Below, piece by piece: positions 36,811 to 45,118 of a DNA stretch of 64,000 nt. Within the stretch, counting starts at the first letter, position 1, and each line of letters begins with the position of its first letter. Origin of the DNA: Streptomyces novaecaesareae (GTDB lineage Bacteria; Actinomycetota; Actinomycetes; Streptomycetales; Streptomycetaceae); NCBI RefSeq assembly GCF_000716875.1, contig NZ_JNWQ01000008.1, forward strand, positions 1 through 64,000, in the 5' to 3' direction. The translations under genes were made by a program, and so were the position numbers. Under the pieces are notes generated by a model. It ran no database searches. It was not told where the DNA came from and was given only the letters and a program-made list of their open reading frames with translations.

Positions 36811-38475
36811 CTACCAGGCCTCGTACCCCAGCCCCGCCCGATCGCAGGCCCTGCGGCCGATCACCGGCGAGTCCACCGGCGGCCGTTCCGCCAGGATCTG
36901 CCGGGCCCGGGCGACCGAGGCGCCAGTCGCGTACCAGGGCTTCGCCTCCTGGCCCAGGTCCTGCCGGATCAGCTCCAGTGCACAGCTGCGCTGCGGCTCG
37001 GGCAGCCGGTCCAGGGCGGGCACCGCGTCCGCCGAGAGGTCGCGGACGTTGCGCAGGTCGATCGTCGCCGCGTGCGGGTCGGTCCGCAGGGCCCGCTCGT
37101 ACCGGGCGACGTTCTGCTCGGCGACGATCGCGTCCGGCCCCATCAGGCCGTACACCGCGACGGTGAGCATTCCGCTGAGGACGACGACCCGCGGCAGCCA
37201 GCCGGTGCGGCGGGTCAGCCCGGCGGTGATGAGCAGCAGGAAGACGACGCCCAGCCAGACCTCGACCACGAGCACCCAGAGCCGCAGCCGGGTGAGCCCG
37301 GAGGCGTCCACGTAGAACCACATCCGGCCGAGCGCCGAGGCGACCACGGCCAGCGCGAGCACGCAGAGCAGCCCGAGCAGGATCCGCGCCACCCGGCGGT
37401 CGGCGGCGGTGGTGCGCGGCGCCCAGCGCTTGGCGACCGCCACCACGACCAGGGTGAGTACGGTGATCACGCTCAGCTGCCAGAAGCCCTGGCGGGCGTA
37501 GGCGGAGCGGCTCATCCCGGTGTTGCTCAGCACGGCGTCCGCGCCGCCGAGCACGACGACGGCCTGGAGCACCGCGAAGGCGCCGAACATCAGGTTGAGC
37601 GCGACCAGCGGCAGTGCCCATTCCAGCCGCCGCCGCTCCCGGCCCGGCCGGATCACCGTCCGGTCCCAGCGGCGCGGGCCGGCCGCGATCCGCGCGAAGC
37701 CCAGCGCGGTGAGCGTCCCGAGCACGAACAGCACCCCGCGCGCCGGGAGCTGGTCAAGGTCGAGGTCCGGGCTGAGACCGCCCAGCAGGTCGGCCATGGC
37801 GGCGTCGGCGCTGGCGAACAGCAGGCCGAAGACGGTCAGCAGGACGGCGGCGACCGCGAGCGCCTTGAGCACCGGGACGATCCGGCCGCGGCCGGGCAGC
37901 GGGCGCCCCTCCAGGCTGGTCCACGCCCACCGCACGGCCGGCAGCAGGTGCCAGGGGAGGCCGGGCAGGGCGAGCAGCACGCCCGGCCAGCGACGCCCGC
38001 CGTGCAGGGCCAGCGAGGCCAGGCCGAGCGCGCCCAGGACGGCCAGCAGGGTGGGCCAGCCCGCGTCCCACCAGACCGGAATGGCGAGCAGGGCGAGGGC
38101 GAGCAGGCTCCAGACGACCGTCCAGGGCCGGATCCGACGGCCCGCCACGCGGGCGGCGCAGCCGGCCCCGAGGGCGGTGGCTGCGGCGCAGATCAGCAGG
38201 TTGGCCCCCAGCCCGTCGTACAGCAGCCAGGCCGTCAGCAGGCCGGTGAGCAGGGCGAGCAGGACGACCCTGGGCGTGGCGCCGGCCCGGCGTTCGGGGT
38301 CGCTGCGGCGCAGCCAGGCGGTGGCGAGCTTCGCGGGGGCCGACCTACCGGGCGCCCGGTAGGGGGCGTACGGGCCGGACGGTCCATAGGGCCCGGATGG
38401 CCCGTACGGCCCGTACGAGGGGCGTTCCGGCGCGGGGGGCGGATCGGCCGAGGCAGGAGTGGACAGGCCGGACAT
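36811..38475 (-). CDS. DUF4173/DUF4153-type integral membrane protein
   Basis: The 554-residue protein has an N-terminal Tyr/Gly/Pro repeat tract (YGPYGPSGPYGPSGPYAPY), then about 12 membrane helices. The segment MSRSAYARQGFWQLSVITVLTLVVVAVAKRWAP and the following helix with GRMWFYVDASGLTRLR match my memory of DUF4173-like membrane proteins; DUF4153 is the close alternative. A C-terminal soluble part of about 100 residues follows (NVRDLSADAVPALDRLPEPQR). Function is unknown. Two tandem 18-bp palindromes about 100 bp upstream point to a dedicated regulator not encoded nearby. Confidence 0.75.
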   Translation of the reverse strand: MSGLSTPASADPPPAPERPSYGPYGPSGPYGPSGPYAPYRAPGRSAPAKLATAWLRRSDPERRAGATPRVVLLALLTGLLTAWLLYDGLGANLLICAAATALGAGCAARVAGRRIRPWTVVWSLLALALLAIPVWWDAGWPTLLAVLGALGLASLALHGGRRWPGVLLALPGLPWHLLPAVRWAWTSLEGRPLPGRGRIVPVLKALAVAAVLLTVFGLLFASADAAMADLLGGLSPDLDLDQLPARGVLFVLGTLTALGFARIAAGPRRWDRTVIRPGRERRRLEWALPLVALNLMFGAFAVLQAVVVLGGADAVLSNTGMSRSAYARQGFWQLSVITVLTLVVVAVAKRWAPRTTAADRRVARILLGLLCVLALAVVASALGRMWFYVDASGLTRLRLWVLVVEVWLGVVFLLLITAGLTRRTGWLPRVVVLSGMLTVAVYGLMGPDAIVAEQNVARYERALRTDPHAATIDLRNVRDLSADAVPALDRLPEPQRSCALELIRQDLGQEAKPWYATGASVARARQILAERPPVDSPVIGRRACDRAGLGYEAW

Positions 38476-38570
38476 GAGTCCCCCTCAGTGGTCGGTGGGC
38501 ATGCGGAAGCCGCCCTCGGGGCAGTCCGCCGGCGGGCGCGCTCGGCGCCGCCGATGCCGACTGTAGACCA

Positions 38571-38588
38571 TTCTGAACAAGTTCAAAA
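38571..38588. promoter_or_regulatory. Upstream palindrome 1 of the membrane-protein gene
   Basis: TTCTGAACAAGTTCAAAA is an 18-bp near-perfect palindrome. It forms a pair with the perfect copy 23 bp away. Confidence 0.7.
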
Positions 38589-38593
38589 GCTGC

Positions 38594-38611
38594 TTCTGAA
38601 CGCGTTCAGAA
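38594..38611. promoter_or_regulatory. Upstream palindrome 2, perfect
   Basis: TTCTGAACGCGTTCAGAA is a perfect 18-bp palindrome, centre-to-centre 23 bp from site 1 and about 120 bp upstream of the membrane-protein start. This is a typical dimer-binding operator. Confidence 0.75.
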
Positions 38612-38651
38612 CACCCCCACCGCTACCCGATCCACCCGAAGCCGCCGCCCG

Positions 38652-39683
38652 CTACCCCTTCACCGACCCGGCCAGCAGCCCCCGCACGAAGTACCGCTGC
38701 AGGCTGAAGAAGACGATCAGCGGCACGATGATCGACAGGAACGCCCCGGCCGTCAGCAGCTCCCAGCGCCCGCCGAGCGAGCCGGACAGCTGCGCCAGCC
38801 GCACCGTCATCGGTGCCACCTCCGGCGTGCCGCCCGCGAAGGTCAGCGCCACCAGCAGGTCGTTCCACACCCACAGGAACTGGAAGATCGCGAACGAGGC
38901 CAGTGCCGGAGCGCTCAACGGCAGCACGATCGAACGGAAGATCTTGAAGTGCGAGGCGCCGTCCACCACCGCCGCCTCCATCAGGTCGCGGGGCAGCTGG
39001 GCGATGAAGTTGTGCAGCAGGAACACCGCCAGCGGCATCGCGAACATGGTGTGAGCCAGCCAGACCGGCGCGTAGCTGCCCTTCAGGTCCACCGCCGGGA
39101 CCAGCGTCAGCGAGCCCAGGTGCGCGCCGGAGGCGAACAGCCGCAGCAGCGGGATCAGCGCCATCTGCAGCGGCACCACCTGCAGTGCGAACACCGTGAA
39201 GAACACCGTGTCGCTCCCCCGGAACCGCACCCAGGCCAGCGCGTAGGCCGCCATCGCGGCGAGCACCAGGGGGAAGACCGTCGCCGGGACGCTGATCGCC
39301 AGCGAGTTCACCAGGAACGGCATCAGGCCGGTGGAGGCACCGGAGCCTCCCTCGAACAGCACCGAGTGGTAGTTGCCGAGGCCGAAGTCCGGGTGGAGGA
39401 AGGCGTTCCACCAGCCGTTGGACGTCACGTCCTGCTTGGGCCGCAGCGAGGTCACCAGCAGGCCCAGCGTCGGGACCGTCCAGAGCACCGTCATCGCGAT
39501 CACGAACACCGAGGCCAGCGGGCTGCCGAAGGCCTTGCGGACCGGGCCGGGGCCCCCGGCCACCCGGCCGGGCACCTTCCCCGCAGCCGGCTTCGGGACG
39601 GCCCCCTTCGGGGCGGCCCCTTTCAGGACACCGGCCTTCGGGACACCGGCCTTCGGGACGCCGGTCCTGCGCAGCGAGGTCAC
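38652..39683 (-). CDS. Carbohydrate ABC transporter permease, MalG type
   Basis: The 343-residue protein has an unusual N-terminal repeat tract (VPKAGVPKAGVLKGAAPKGAVPKPAAGK) encoded by about 15-bp DNA repeats, then six membrane helices. The EAA motif reads LMEAAVVDGASHFKIFRSIVLPLSAPALASFAIFQFLWVWND, diagnostic of MalG-class inner-membrane subunits. It forms the translocation path with the MalF-type protein. The start overlaps the upstream permease stop by ATGA. A Gly/Pro/Lys/Ala extension at this end is not normal for MalG. Confidence 0.88.
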   Translation of the reverse strand: MTSLRRTGVPKAGVPKAGVLKGAAPKGAVPKPAAGKVPGRVAGGPGPVRKAFGSPLASVFVIAMTVLWTVPTLGLLVTSLRPKQDVTSNGWWNAFLHPDFGLGNYHSVLFEGGSGASTGLMPFLVNSLAISVPATVFPLVLAAMAAYALAWVRFRGSDTVFFTVFALQVVPLQMALIPLLRLFASGAHLGSLTLVPAVDLKGSYAPVWLAHTMFAMPLAVFLLHNFIAQLPRDLMEAAVVDGASHFKIFRSIVLPLSAPALASFAIFQFLWVWNDLLVALTFAGGTPEVAPMTVRLAQLSGSLGGRWELLTAGAFLSIIVPLIVFFSLQRYFVRGLLAGSVKG

Positions 39684-40717
39684 CGCACCTCACGCTCCTT
39701 CCGCAGCTGGACGATGTTGTAGGCCACCAGCGGCAGCACCGCGAGGAAGAGGATCACCGCGAGGGCGCTGCCCCGCCCGGAGTTGAACTGCACGAAGGAC
39801 TGCGAGTACATCTCGTTGGCCAGCACCTGGGTGCCGAAGTTGCCGCCGGTCATGGTGCGGACGATGTCGAAGGCCTTGAGCGTGATGATCATGACGGTGG
39901 TCAGCACCACCATCACCGTGGTGCGGATCATCGGCACGGTGACGTACCAGAACAGCCGCACCCCGCTCGCGCCGTCCAGCCGGGCCGCCTCCACGACCTC
40001 GTCCGGGATCGCCTTGATCGCCGCCGACAGCACCACCATCGCGAAGCCGGTCTGCACCCAGACCAGCACCGCCATCAGCAGGAAGGTGTTCAGCGGCTGC
40101 GAGAGCAGCCAGTTCGGCGGGTCGTCCCAGCCCACCGCGACAGCGAGTTGGCTGAGCAGGCCGATCTGCGGCTGCCCCGGCCCGCGCGACTCGTAGACGA
40201 ACTTGAAGATGATCGAGGCGCCGACCAGCGAGATCGCCATCGGCATGAAGATCAGCGACTTGTAGACCGCCTGCCCGCGCATCCGGTCCACCAGCAGCGC
40301 GAGCACCAGGCCCAGCCCGGTCGCCACCAGCGGCGCGACCACCAGCCACAGCAGGGTGTTGAGCAGCACCTTCTGCACCGAGTCGGTGGTGAGGGCCCAG
40401 CCGAAGTTCTCGCCGCCGACGAAGCGGCTGCCGTCGTCGTTCTGCAGGCTCAGGTAGACCGTGCGGACCAGCGGCACCACCAGGCCGACGGCCAGCAGCA
40501 GCGCCGCCGGGCCCAGGAACACCGCGACCGCCAGCGGGCGGGCCAGGCGGCCCCGGGCCCGGCCCGCGACCAGGAAGACCACCAGCAGGATGCCGAGGAA
40601 ACCCGCGACGGCGCCGAAGGTGTTGCCGAACTTGACCGCGGCATCGCCCCAGGAGCCGACCGCCAGTCTCGCGGTGGCCAGGGCGGCGGCGGATGACGGG
40701 GATCCGGGTACGGACAT
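39680..40717 (-). CDS. Carbohydrate ABC transporter permease, MalF type
   Basis: The 345-residue protein has about eight membrane helices. The EAA loop reads VVEAARLDGASGVRLFWYVTVPMIRTTVMVV, as in MalF-class permeases. An extracytoplasmic loop lies between helices 2 and 3 (LSLQNDDGSRFVGGENFGWALTTD). The ATG at 40717 has GAAGGGACG about 12 bases upstream. The binding-protein gene lies 204 bp upstream and MalG overlaps downstream. No ATPase gene accompanies them, as is common for Streptomyces sugar importers that share MsiK (known for the group, inferred here). Confidence 0.88.
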   Translation of the reverse strand: MSVPGSPSSAAALATARLAVGSWGDAAVKFGNTFGAVAGFLGILLVVFLVAGRARGRLARPLAVAVFLGPAALLLAVGLVVPLVRTVYLSLQNDDGSRFVGGENFGWALTTDSVQKVLLNTLLWLVVAPLVATGLGLVLALLVDRMRGQAVYKSLIFMPMAISLVGASIIFKFVYESRGPGQPQIGLLSQLAVAVGWDDPPNWLLSQPLNTFLLMAVLVWVQTGFAMVVLSAAIKAIPDEVVEAARLDGASGVRLFWYVTVPMIRTTVMVVLTTVMIITLKAFDIVRTMTGGNFGTQVLANEMYSQSFVQFNSGRGSALAVILFLAVLPLVAYNIVQLRKEREVR

Positions 40718-40862
40718 GACCGTGCGTCCCTTCGGGTGCGGTGGGAAGGGGGCGGGCGGTGCGGGTGGGTGGCCCCGCACCGCCCTCGACAGGTGGTCCC
40801 GGTGACGCGCCGGAGCGGCCTGAGCAGCCTGCGCGGCCGAAGCGTCCGGAGCGTCGTCAACT

Positions 40863-40894
40863 GCCGCCGGTCGCAACAGCCGCCGGTCGCAACG
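40863..40894. repeat. 16-bp tandem repeat after the sugar-binding gene
   Basis: GCCGCCGGTCGCAACA and its neighbour (last base G) lie at 40863-40878 and 40879-40894, about 30 bases beyond the stop. It resembles the other gene-end duplications but does not include the stop. Confidence 0.75.
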
Positions 40895-40921
40895 GTCACA
40901 GCGGCCGCCGGCGGCCGACCG

Positions 40922-42310
40922 CTACTGCGGCCAGGCGGCGTCGATGTCGGCGGCGGTCTTCTGGATCGACTGCCCCTCGGCGAACCAGGCGGTCAGCGAC
41001 TTCCACTCCTGCCCGGCCCCGATCGCGGCCGGCATCAGGTCGGAGCCGTCGAAGCGGAAGGTGGCCGCCGGGTCGGTCAGCGCCTCGGCCGACAGCTTGT
41101 CGATCGGGTCGGTGTACAGGCTCTTGTCCACGCCCTGGTTGGCCGAGACCCAGCCGCTCGCGGTCTTCACCCGGCTGCTCGCCCAGTCCGAGCTGGACAG
41201 GTAGTTCTGCACCGCCTGTACCTCGGGCCGGCTGGAGAAGGCGGCCAGGAACTCGCCGCCGCCCTCGACCGGGTTGGCGACCGACGGGTTCACCGCCGGC
41301 AGGTGGAAGGCGAACACGTCCCCGTCCGGACCGACCTTGGTGCCCTTGATCCACTGCGCCTCGTAGAAGGAGGCCTGCTGCAGCATCAGGCACTTGCCGC
41401 TCAGGATCGGCGTGCCCGCGTCCTGGAAGGTGGTGGTGGCGATCGTTTTCACGTCGCCGAAGCCGGCGTTGACCCAGGCCGGGTTCTGCATCCAGTCGGC
41501 GACGGTCTTCATCGCCGTGGTGATCTTCTGGTCGGAGAACTTCACCTGGTGGCCGACCCACTGGTCGTACACCTCGCCGCCGTACGAGCCCAGCACCACC
41601 TCCTCCAGCCAGTCGGTGGCCGGCCAGCCGGTGGCCGTACCGGAGGCGATGCCGCCGCACCACGGCTTGGGGCCGCCCGCCTTGGCGATCCGGTCGCTGA
41701 GCGCCATCAGGTCCGCCCAGGTCTTCGGCGTCTCGTAGCCGGCCGCCTTGAAGGCCTTGGGCGAGTACCAGACCAGCGACTTCATGTTGGCGCTCATCGG
41801 CGCCGCGTAGAAGGTGCCGTTGACCGAGCCGTAGGTCTTCCAGACCGGGCTCCACTTGTCCTGGTTGGCGACGGTCTGGGCGGGCGGCTTCACCACCTTG
41901 CCGCTCTTCACCATCTGCGCCAGCAGGCCCGGCTGCGGGATGATCGCGAAGTCCGGGGCGTTGCCGCCGGTCACCCGGACCGGCAGCTGGGACTCGAAGT
42001 CGTTCGACCCCTCGTAACTGATCTTGATCCCGGTGCACTTGGTGAACTCGGCCCAGGACTTCTCCAGGTTGTCCGACTCCGGGCTCAGGATGGACGCGAA
42101 CATCGTCACGGTCGTGCCCGAATGCCCGGCGTACGGCTGGTACTTGGCGCAGTCGCCGGACAGCGACTGGGCCGCGCCGCCCCCGCCGCCACCCGAACCG
42201 CCGGAGCTGTTGGAGCAGGCCGCGGTCAGCGCCAGCGCCGCCAGCAGGGCAGGGACGGCGACCAGACGGCGGCGGGAAGTCGGGTGTGGCGCGGTCGGGT
42301 TGGGGGTCAA
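40922..42310 (-). CDS. Sugar ABC transporter substrate-binding lipoprotein
   Basis: The 462-residue protein starts with a signal peptide ending in the lipobox LTAAC (Cys about residue 33), followed by a Gly/Ser linker, then an extracellular solute-binding domain (type 1): GTTVTMFASILSPESDNLEKSWAEFTKCTGIKISYEGSNDFE, and GGEFLAAFSSRPEVQAVQNYLSS near the C-terminus. It captures an oligosaccharide or similar for the two permeases encoded downstream. The start is a TTG with GAGGAG 7 bases upstream; an ATG 27 codons earlier has no ribosome site. The gene stands first in the operon; the 160 bp upstream should carry its promoter. Confidence 0.88.
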   Translation of the reverse strand: MTPNPTAPHPTSRRRLVAVPALLAALALTAACSNSSGGSGGGGGGAAQSLSGDCAKYQPYAGHSGTTVTMFASILSPESDNLEKSWAEFTKCTGIKISYEGSNDFESQLPVRVTGGNAPDFAIIPQPGLLAQMVKSGKVVKPPAQTVANQDKWSPVWKTYGSVNGTFYAAPMSANMKSLVWYSPKAFKAAGYETPKTWADLMALSDRIAKAGGPKPWCGGIASGTATGWPATDWLEEVVLGSYGGEVYDQWVGHQVKFSDQKITTAMKTVADWMQNPAWVNAGFGDVKTIATTTFQDAGTPILSGKCLMLQQASFYEAQWIKGTKVGPDGDVFAFHLPAVNPSVANPVEGGGEFLAAFSSRPEVQAVQNYLSSSDWASSRVKTASGWVSANQGVDKSLYTDPIDKLSAEALTDPAATFRFDGSDLMPAAIGAGQEWKSLTAWFAEGQSIQKTAADIDAAWPQ

Positions 42311-42470
42311 TGCGGTTCTCCTCGCCAGGGCGTGCTGCTGCCGATGGTGGCTGAACGACATTGCGCTGTACCGGAGATGGGCCCACAAGGGCACGGGCGG
42401 ACGACGGCCGGACTGATCGAAGACGTTAACGCAGCAGCCCGCCCCCGCCAAGGTCCGCGTTCGACCTTCG

Positions 42471-43685
42471 TCAGAACAGCCGGATCGGCAGCTCCAGCAG
42501 ACTGTTCACCACCAGCGACCCGCTCGGCCGCAGCTCGGCGTCCGGCACCGCGAGTGACAGCTCCGGGAAGCGCGCGAACAGCGCCGGCAGCGCGATCCCC
42601 GCCTCCAGCCGGGCCAGCGGCGAACCCGGGCAGACGTGCGGCCCGTGGCCGAAGGACAGGTGGCGGCTCGGGTCCCGGGTGACGTCGAACACCTCCGCCG
42701 TCACCCCGTGCTGCAGCGGGTCCCGGCCGATCGCGTTGTACGAGACCAGCACCGGCTCACCGGCCGGGATCATCACGTCGCCGACCGGGATCGGCTCGGC
42801 GGCGAAACGGAACAGGAAGTTGCTGGTCGGCGGCGTCCAGCGGAGCGACTCCTCCACCACCGCGTCCCAGGACACCCGCCCCGAACGCACCAGCTCCAGC
42901 TGGTCCGGGTGCGCCAGCAGCGCCCGCACCGCGTTGCCGATCAGGTTCACCGTGGTCTCGTGGCCGGCCGCGATGATCACCCGCAGGGTGGCCGCCGCCT
43001 CCGCGTCGGTCAGCGCCCCGCCCTCGGTGTCGGCCGCCAGCAGCACGCTCGCCAGATCCTCACCCGGGGCCGAACGGCGCTGCGCCACCAGGTCGTTGAC
43101 GAAGGCGTTCAGCCCGGCGATGGTCGCCTGGATGCCCGCTGGGTCCGGCTTGACGCCGAAGAACCGCTCGTACAGGTCGCGCAGCACGCCGTGGTCCGAC
43201 TCCGGCACGCCCAGCAGCGAGCAGATCACCGTCATCGGCAGCGGGAAGGCGAAGGCCGCCTTCAGGTCGACCACCGCCTCCCCCGCCGCCAGGACGTCCA
43301 GCAGCGCGCGAGTGATCTCCTCGACCCGCGGGCGCATCAGTTCCACCCGGCGTGGGGTGAAGGCCTGTGCGACCAGCGCCCGCAGCCGACGGTGCTCGGC
43401 GCCGTCCGTGGTCACCATGCTCGGGCCGGGCACCGCCAGGCCGATCAGCGGCCAGGTCTTCGGCACCTCGCCGCGCTGGTAGGCCCCCCAGTGCGCGGCG
43501 TCCTTCACCAACCGGGAGTCCGTCAGCAACTCGCGCGCGGCCGCGTGCCGGGTCACCGCCCAGGCGGCCACGCCGCCGGGCAGCTCCACCGGCACCACCG
43601 GGCCGGCGGCCCGCAGCAGGGCGCCCTCGGCCGCGTTGTCGCGGGCCAGCGGGTCGAGGACGATCGGGGCCGGGGCAGCGGTCAT
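42471..43685 (-). CDS. Conservon cytochrome P450, CYP154-like
   Basis: The 404-residue P450 has all catalytic signatures: I-helix AAGHETT with acid E243 and T244/T245, K-helix EESLR giving ExxR (E279, R282), and heme loop FGHGPHVCPG with C352 as iron ligand. It lacks any membrane anchor, so it is soluble and needs ferredoxin. Conservons in Streptomyces often end with CYP157 then CYP154 genes; this second one fits CYP154. The ATG has AAGGAGAG about 9 bases upstream, replacing an alternative TTG start. The P450 upstream ends 132 bp away. Substrate is unknown. Confidence 0.88.
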   Translation of the reverse strand: MTAAPAPIVLDPLARDNAAEGALLRAAGPVVPVELPGGVAAWAVTRHAAARELLTDSRLVKDAAHWGAYQRGEVPKTWPLIGLAVPGPSMVTTDGAEHRRLRALVAQAFTPRRVELMRPRVEEITRALLDVLAAGEAVVDLKAAFAFPLPMTVICSLLGVPESDHGVLRDLYERFFGVKPDPAGIQATIAGLNAFVNDLVAQRRSAPGEDLASVLLAADTEGGALTDAEAAATLRVIIAAGHETTVNLIGNAVRALLAHPDQLELVRSGRVSWDAVVEESLRWTPPTSNFLFRFAAEPIPVGDVMIPAGEPVLVSYNAIGRDPLQHGVTAEVFDVTRDPSRHLSFGHGPHVCPGSPLARLEAGIALPALFARFPELSLAVPDAELRPSGSLVVNSLLELPIRLF

Positions 43686-43779
43686 CGACGCCAACTCTCC
43701 TTGAAAACAAAGGAACTTCGAACGATTGTGCGCGTCCTGTGGATCTTGGCGGGCCCGTCGGAGATCCGCAAGACGCGCG

Positions 43780-43855
43780 CCACGCCGGGTGGCCCGGGGC
43801 GAACGAGACCGGCAGCGCTACGCCGGGTGGCCCGGGGTGAACGAGACCGGCAGCG
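43780..43855. repeat. 38-bp tandem duplication at the CYP157-like gene end
   Basis: 43780-43817 and 43818-43855 agree at 36 of 38 bases. The second copy encodes the last residues of the P450 and its TAG stop. In the first, downstream copy the stop reads TGG on the minus strand, so it is a silent relic. Confidence 0.92.
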
Positions 43856-45062
43856 CCACCAGCCCGCGCACCCAGGCCGACGGCCGCCACACCAGCGCGT
43901 GCTCGGCCACCGCCAACCGCAGGTCCGGCAGCCGGTCCAGCAGCACCTCGATCGCCGTGGTGGCGATCACCTCGGCCGCCTCCTGGGCCGGGAACGGGCA
44001 GCCGTGCTCGCCGTACGAGTAGCTCATGTGCGCCCGGTTGCCCTCCGCCGGACGGCCGTCGGGCTGCCGCACCGACGGGTCCGCGTTGGCCCCCGCGAAG
44101 CCCAGCAGCACCATGTCGCCCGCACCGATCCGCTGACCGCCCAACTGGGTGTCCCGGACCGCCCAGCGCCCGGCGAAGATCTGCGTCGGGGTGTCCTCCC
44201 AGAGCGCCTCGTTCAGGGCCTGGCTGATGCTGCGCCGGCCGCCGGCCAGCGAGGCGGCGAACCGCTCGTCGGTGAGCATCAGCCGCAGCGCGTTGGAGAT
44301 CCAGTACGAGGTCGGCTGGTGGCCGGCGATCAGCAGCACCCGCAGGTCGCGCATCACCTCGTCGTGGGTCAGCCCGGCGTCGTGCTCCAGCATCCGCGAG
44401 GCCACGTCGGCCCCCGGGTACTCGGCCTTCTCCTCCACCAGCGCGCGCATCAGCTCCAGCAGCCGCTGGGCCCCGGCCGGCGCGTCCGGGCCGCCGTCCA
44501 GCATCGCCAGCAGCGCCGCGATCAGCTGCGGCGCCTGCTCCTCGTCCAGGCCGAGCACCCGGCACAGCACCAGCAGCGGCATCCGGTGCGCGTACTCGGC
44601 GACCAGGTCGGCCTCGCCGCGCCCGGCGAACTCGTCGATCAGCCCGTCGGCGATCTCCTCCGCGTGCTTGCGCAGCTCGTACGGGTCGATCCCGGCCAGC
44701 GCGTCGGTGACCGCGCGCGAGCGCCGGACGTGCTCCTCGCCCTCGGCGTACAGGATCGAGGGGACGGGCGCCATCATCGGCTTCAGCGGCCAGTCGGCGG
44801 GCAGCGTCTCCCAGGCGTGCCAGCGGCTGGAATCGCGGCCGAACAGCTGCGGCTGACCGGTCACCTGCTGCAGCTCGCGGTAGCCGATGACCAGCCAGGC
44901 GGGCACACCGCCGGCCAGCTCGACCGGGGCGACCGGGCCGTGCGCGGCCCGCAGCTCGCGGTAGAGCTGGGCCGGATCGGTCTGGAAACGCGGCCCGTAC
45001 AGCGGCGTGGCGCCGGCGTGCGCCGGGCAGCCCGGGGGCGGGGTGGCGGCGGGCTCGGTCAC
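43818..45062 (-). CDS. Conservon cytochrome P450, CYP157-like, lacking ExxR
   Basis: The 414-residue P450 has a heme loop YGEHGCPF with C355. Two otherwise near-universal motifs are altered: the K-helix reads E285-A-L-W288 instead of ExxR, and the I-helix reads AGHQPTS with Gln249 and Pro250 where AGxE/DTT is normal. CYP157 enzymes of Streptomyces conservons are known to lack ExxR, with Trp at that position in CYP157C1, so this agrees. Activity is uncertain. The GTG start follows GAGGAG by 8 bases, a ribosome site that arose from duplicating the end of cvnD. Confidence 0.85.
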   Translation of the reverse strand: MTEPAATPPPGCPAHAGATPLYGPRFQTDPAQLYRELRAAHGPVAPVELAGGVPAWLVIGYRELQQVTGQPQLFGRDSSRWHAWETLPADWPLKPMMAPVPSILYAEGEEHVRRSRAVTDALAGIDPYELRKHAEEIADGLIDEFAGRGEADLVAEYAHRMPLLVLCRVLGLDEEQAPQLIAALLAMLDGGPDAPAGAQRLLELMRALVEEKAEYPGADVASRMLEHDAGLTHDEVMRDLRVLLIAGHQPTSYWISNALRLMLTDERFAASLAGGRRSISQALNEALWEDTPTQIFAGRWAVRDTQLGGQRIGAGDMVLLGFAGANADPSVRQPDGRPAEGNRAHMSYSYGEHGCPFPAQEAAEVIATTAIEVLLDRLPDLRLAVAEHALVWRPSAWVRGLVALPVSFTPGHPA

Positions 45063-45118
45063 GGGGTGCTCTCCTCGTACACGGACTCGGTCACGCGGTG
45101 CTCTCCTCGTACATGGAC
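45054..45118. repeat. 32-bp tandem duplication at the cvnD-P450 junction
   Basis: 45054-45086 and 45086-45118 agree at 31 of 33 bases with a 32-bp period. Each copy contains GAGGAGAGCACC followed by GTGAC on the minus strand. One copy encodes the CvnD C-terminus, and the other forms the P450 ribosome site and GTG start. Confidence 0.93.

Noticed and set aside
42424..42431. CGTTAACG palindrome as LacI-type operator of the sugar importer
   Set aside because: Only 8 bp and no flanking symmetry; likely chance.
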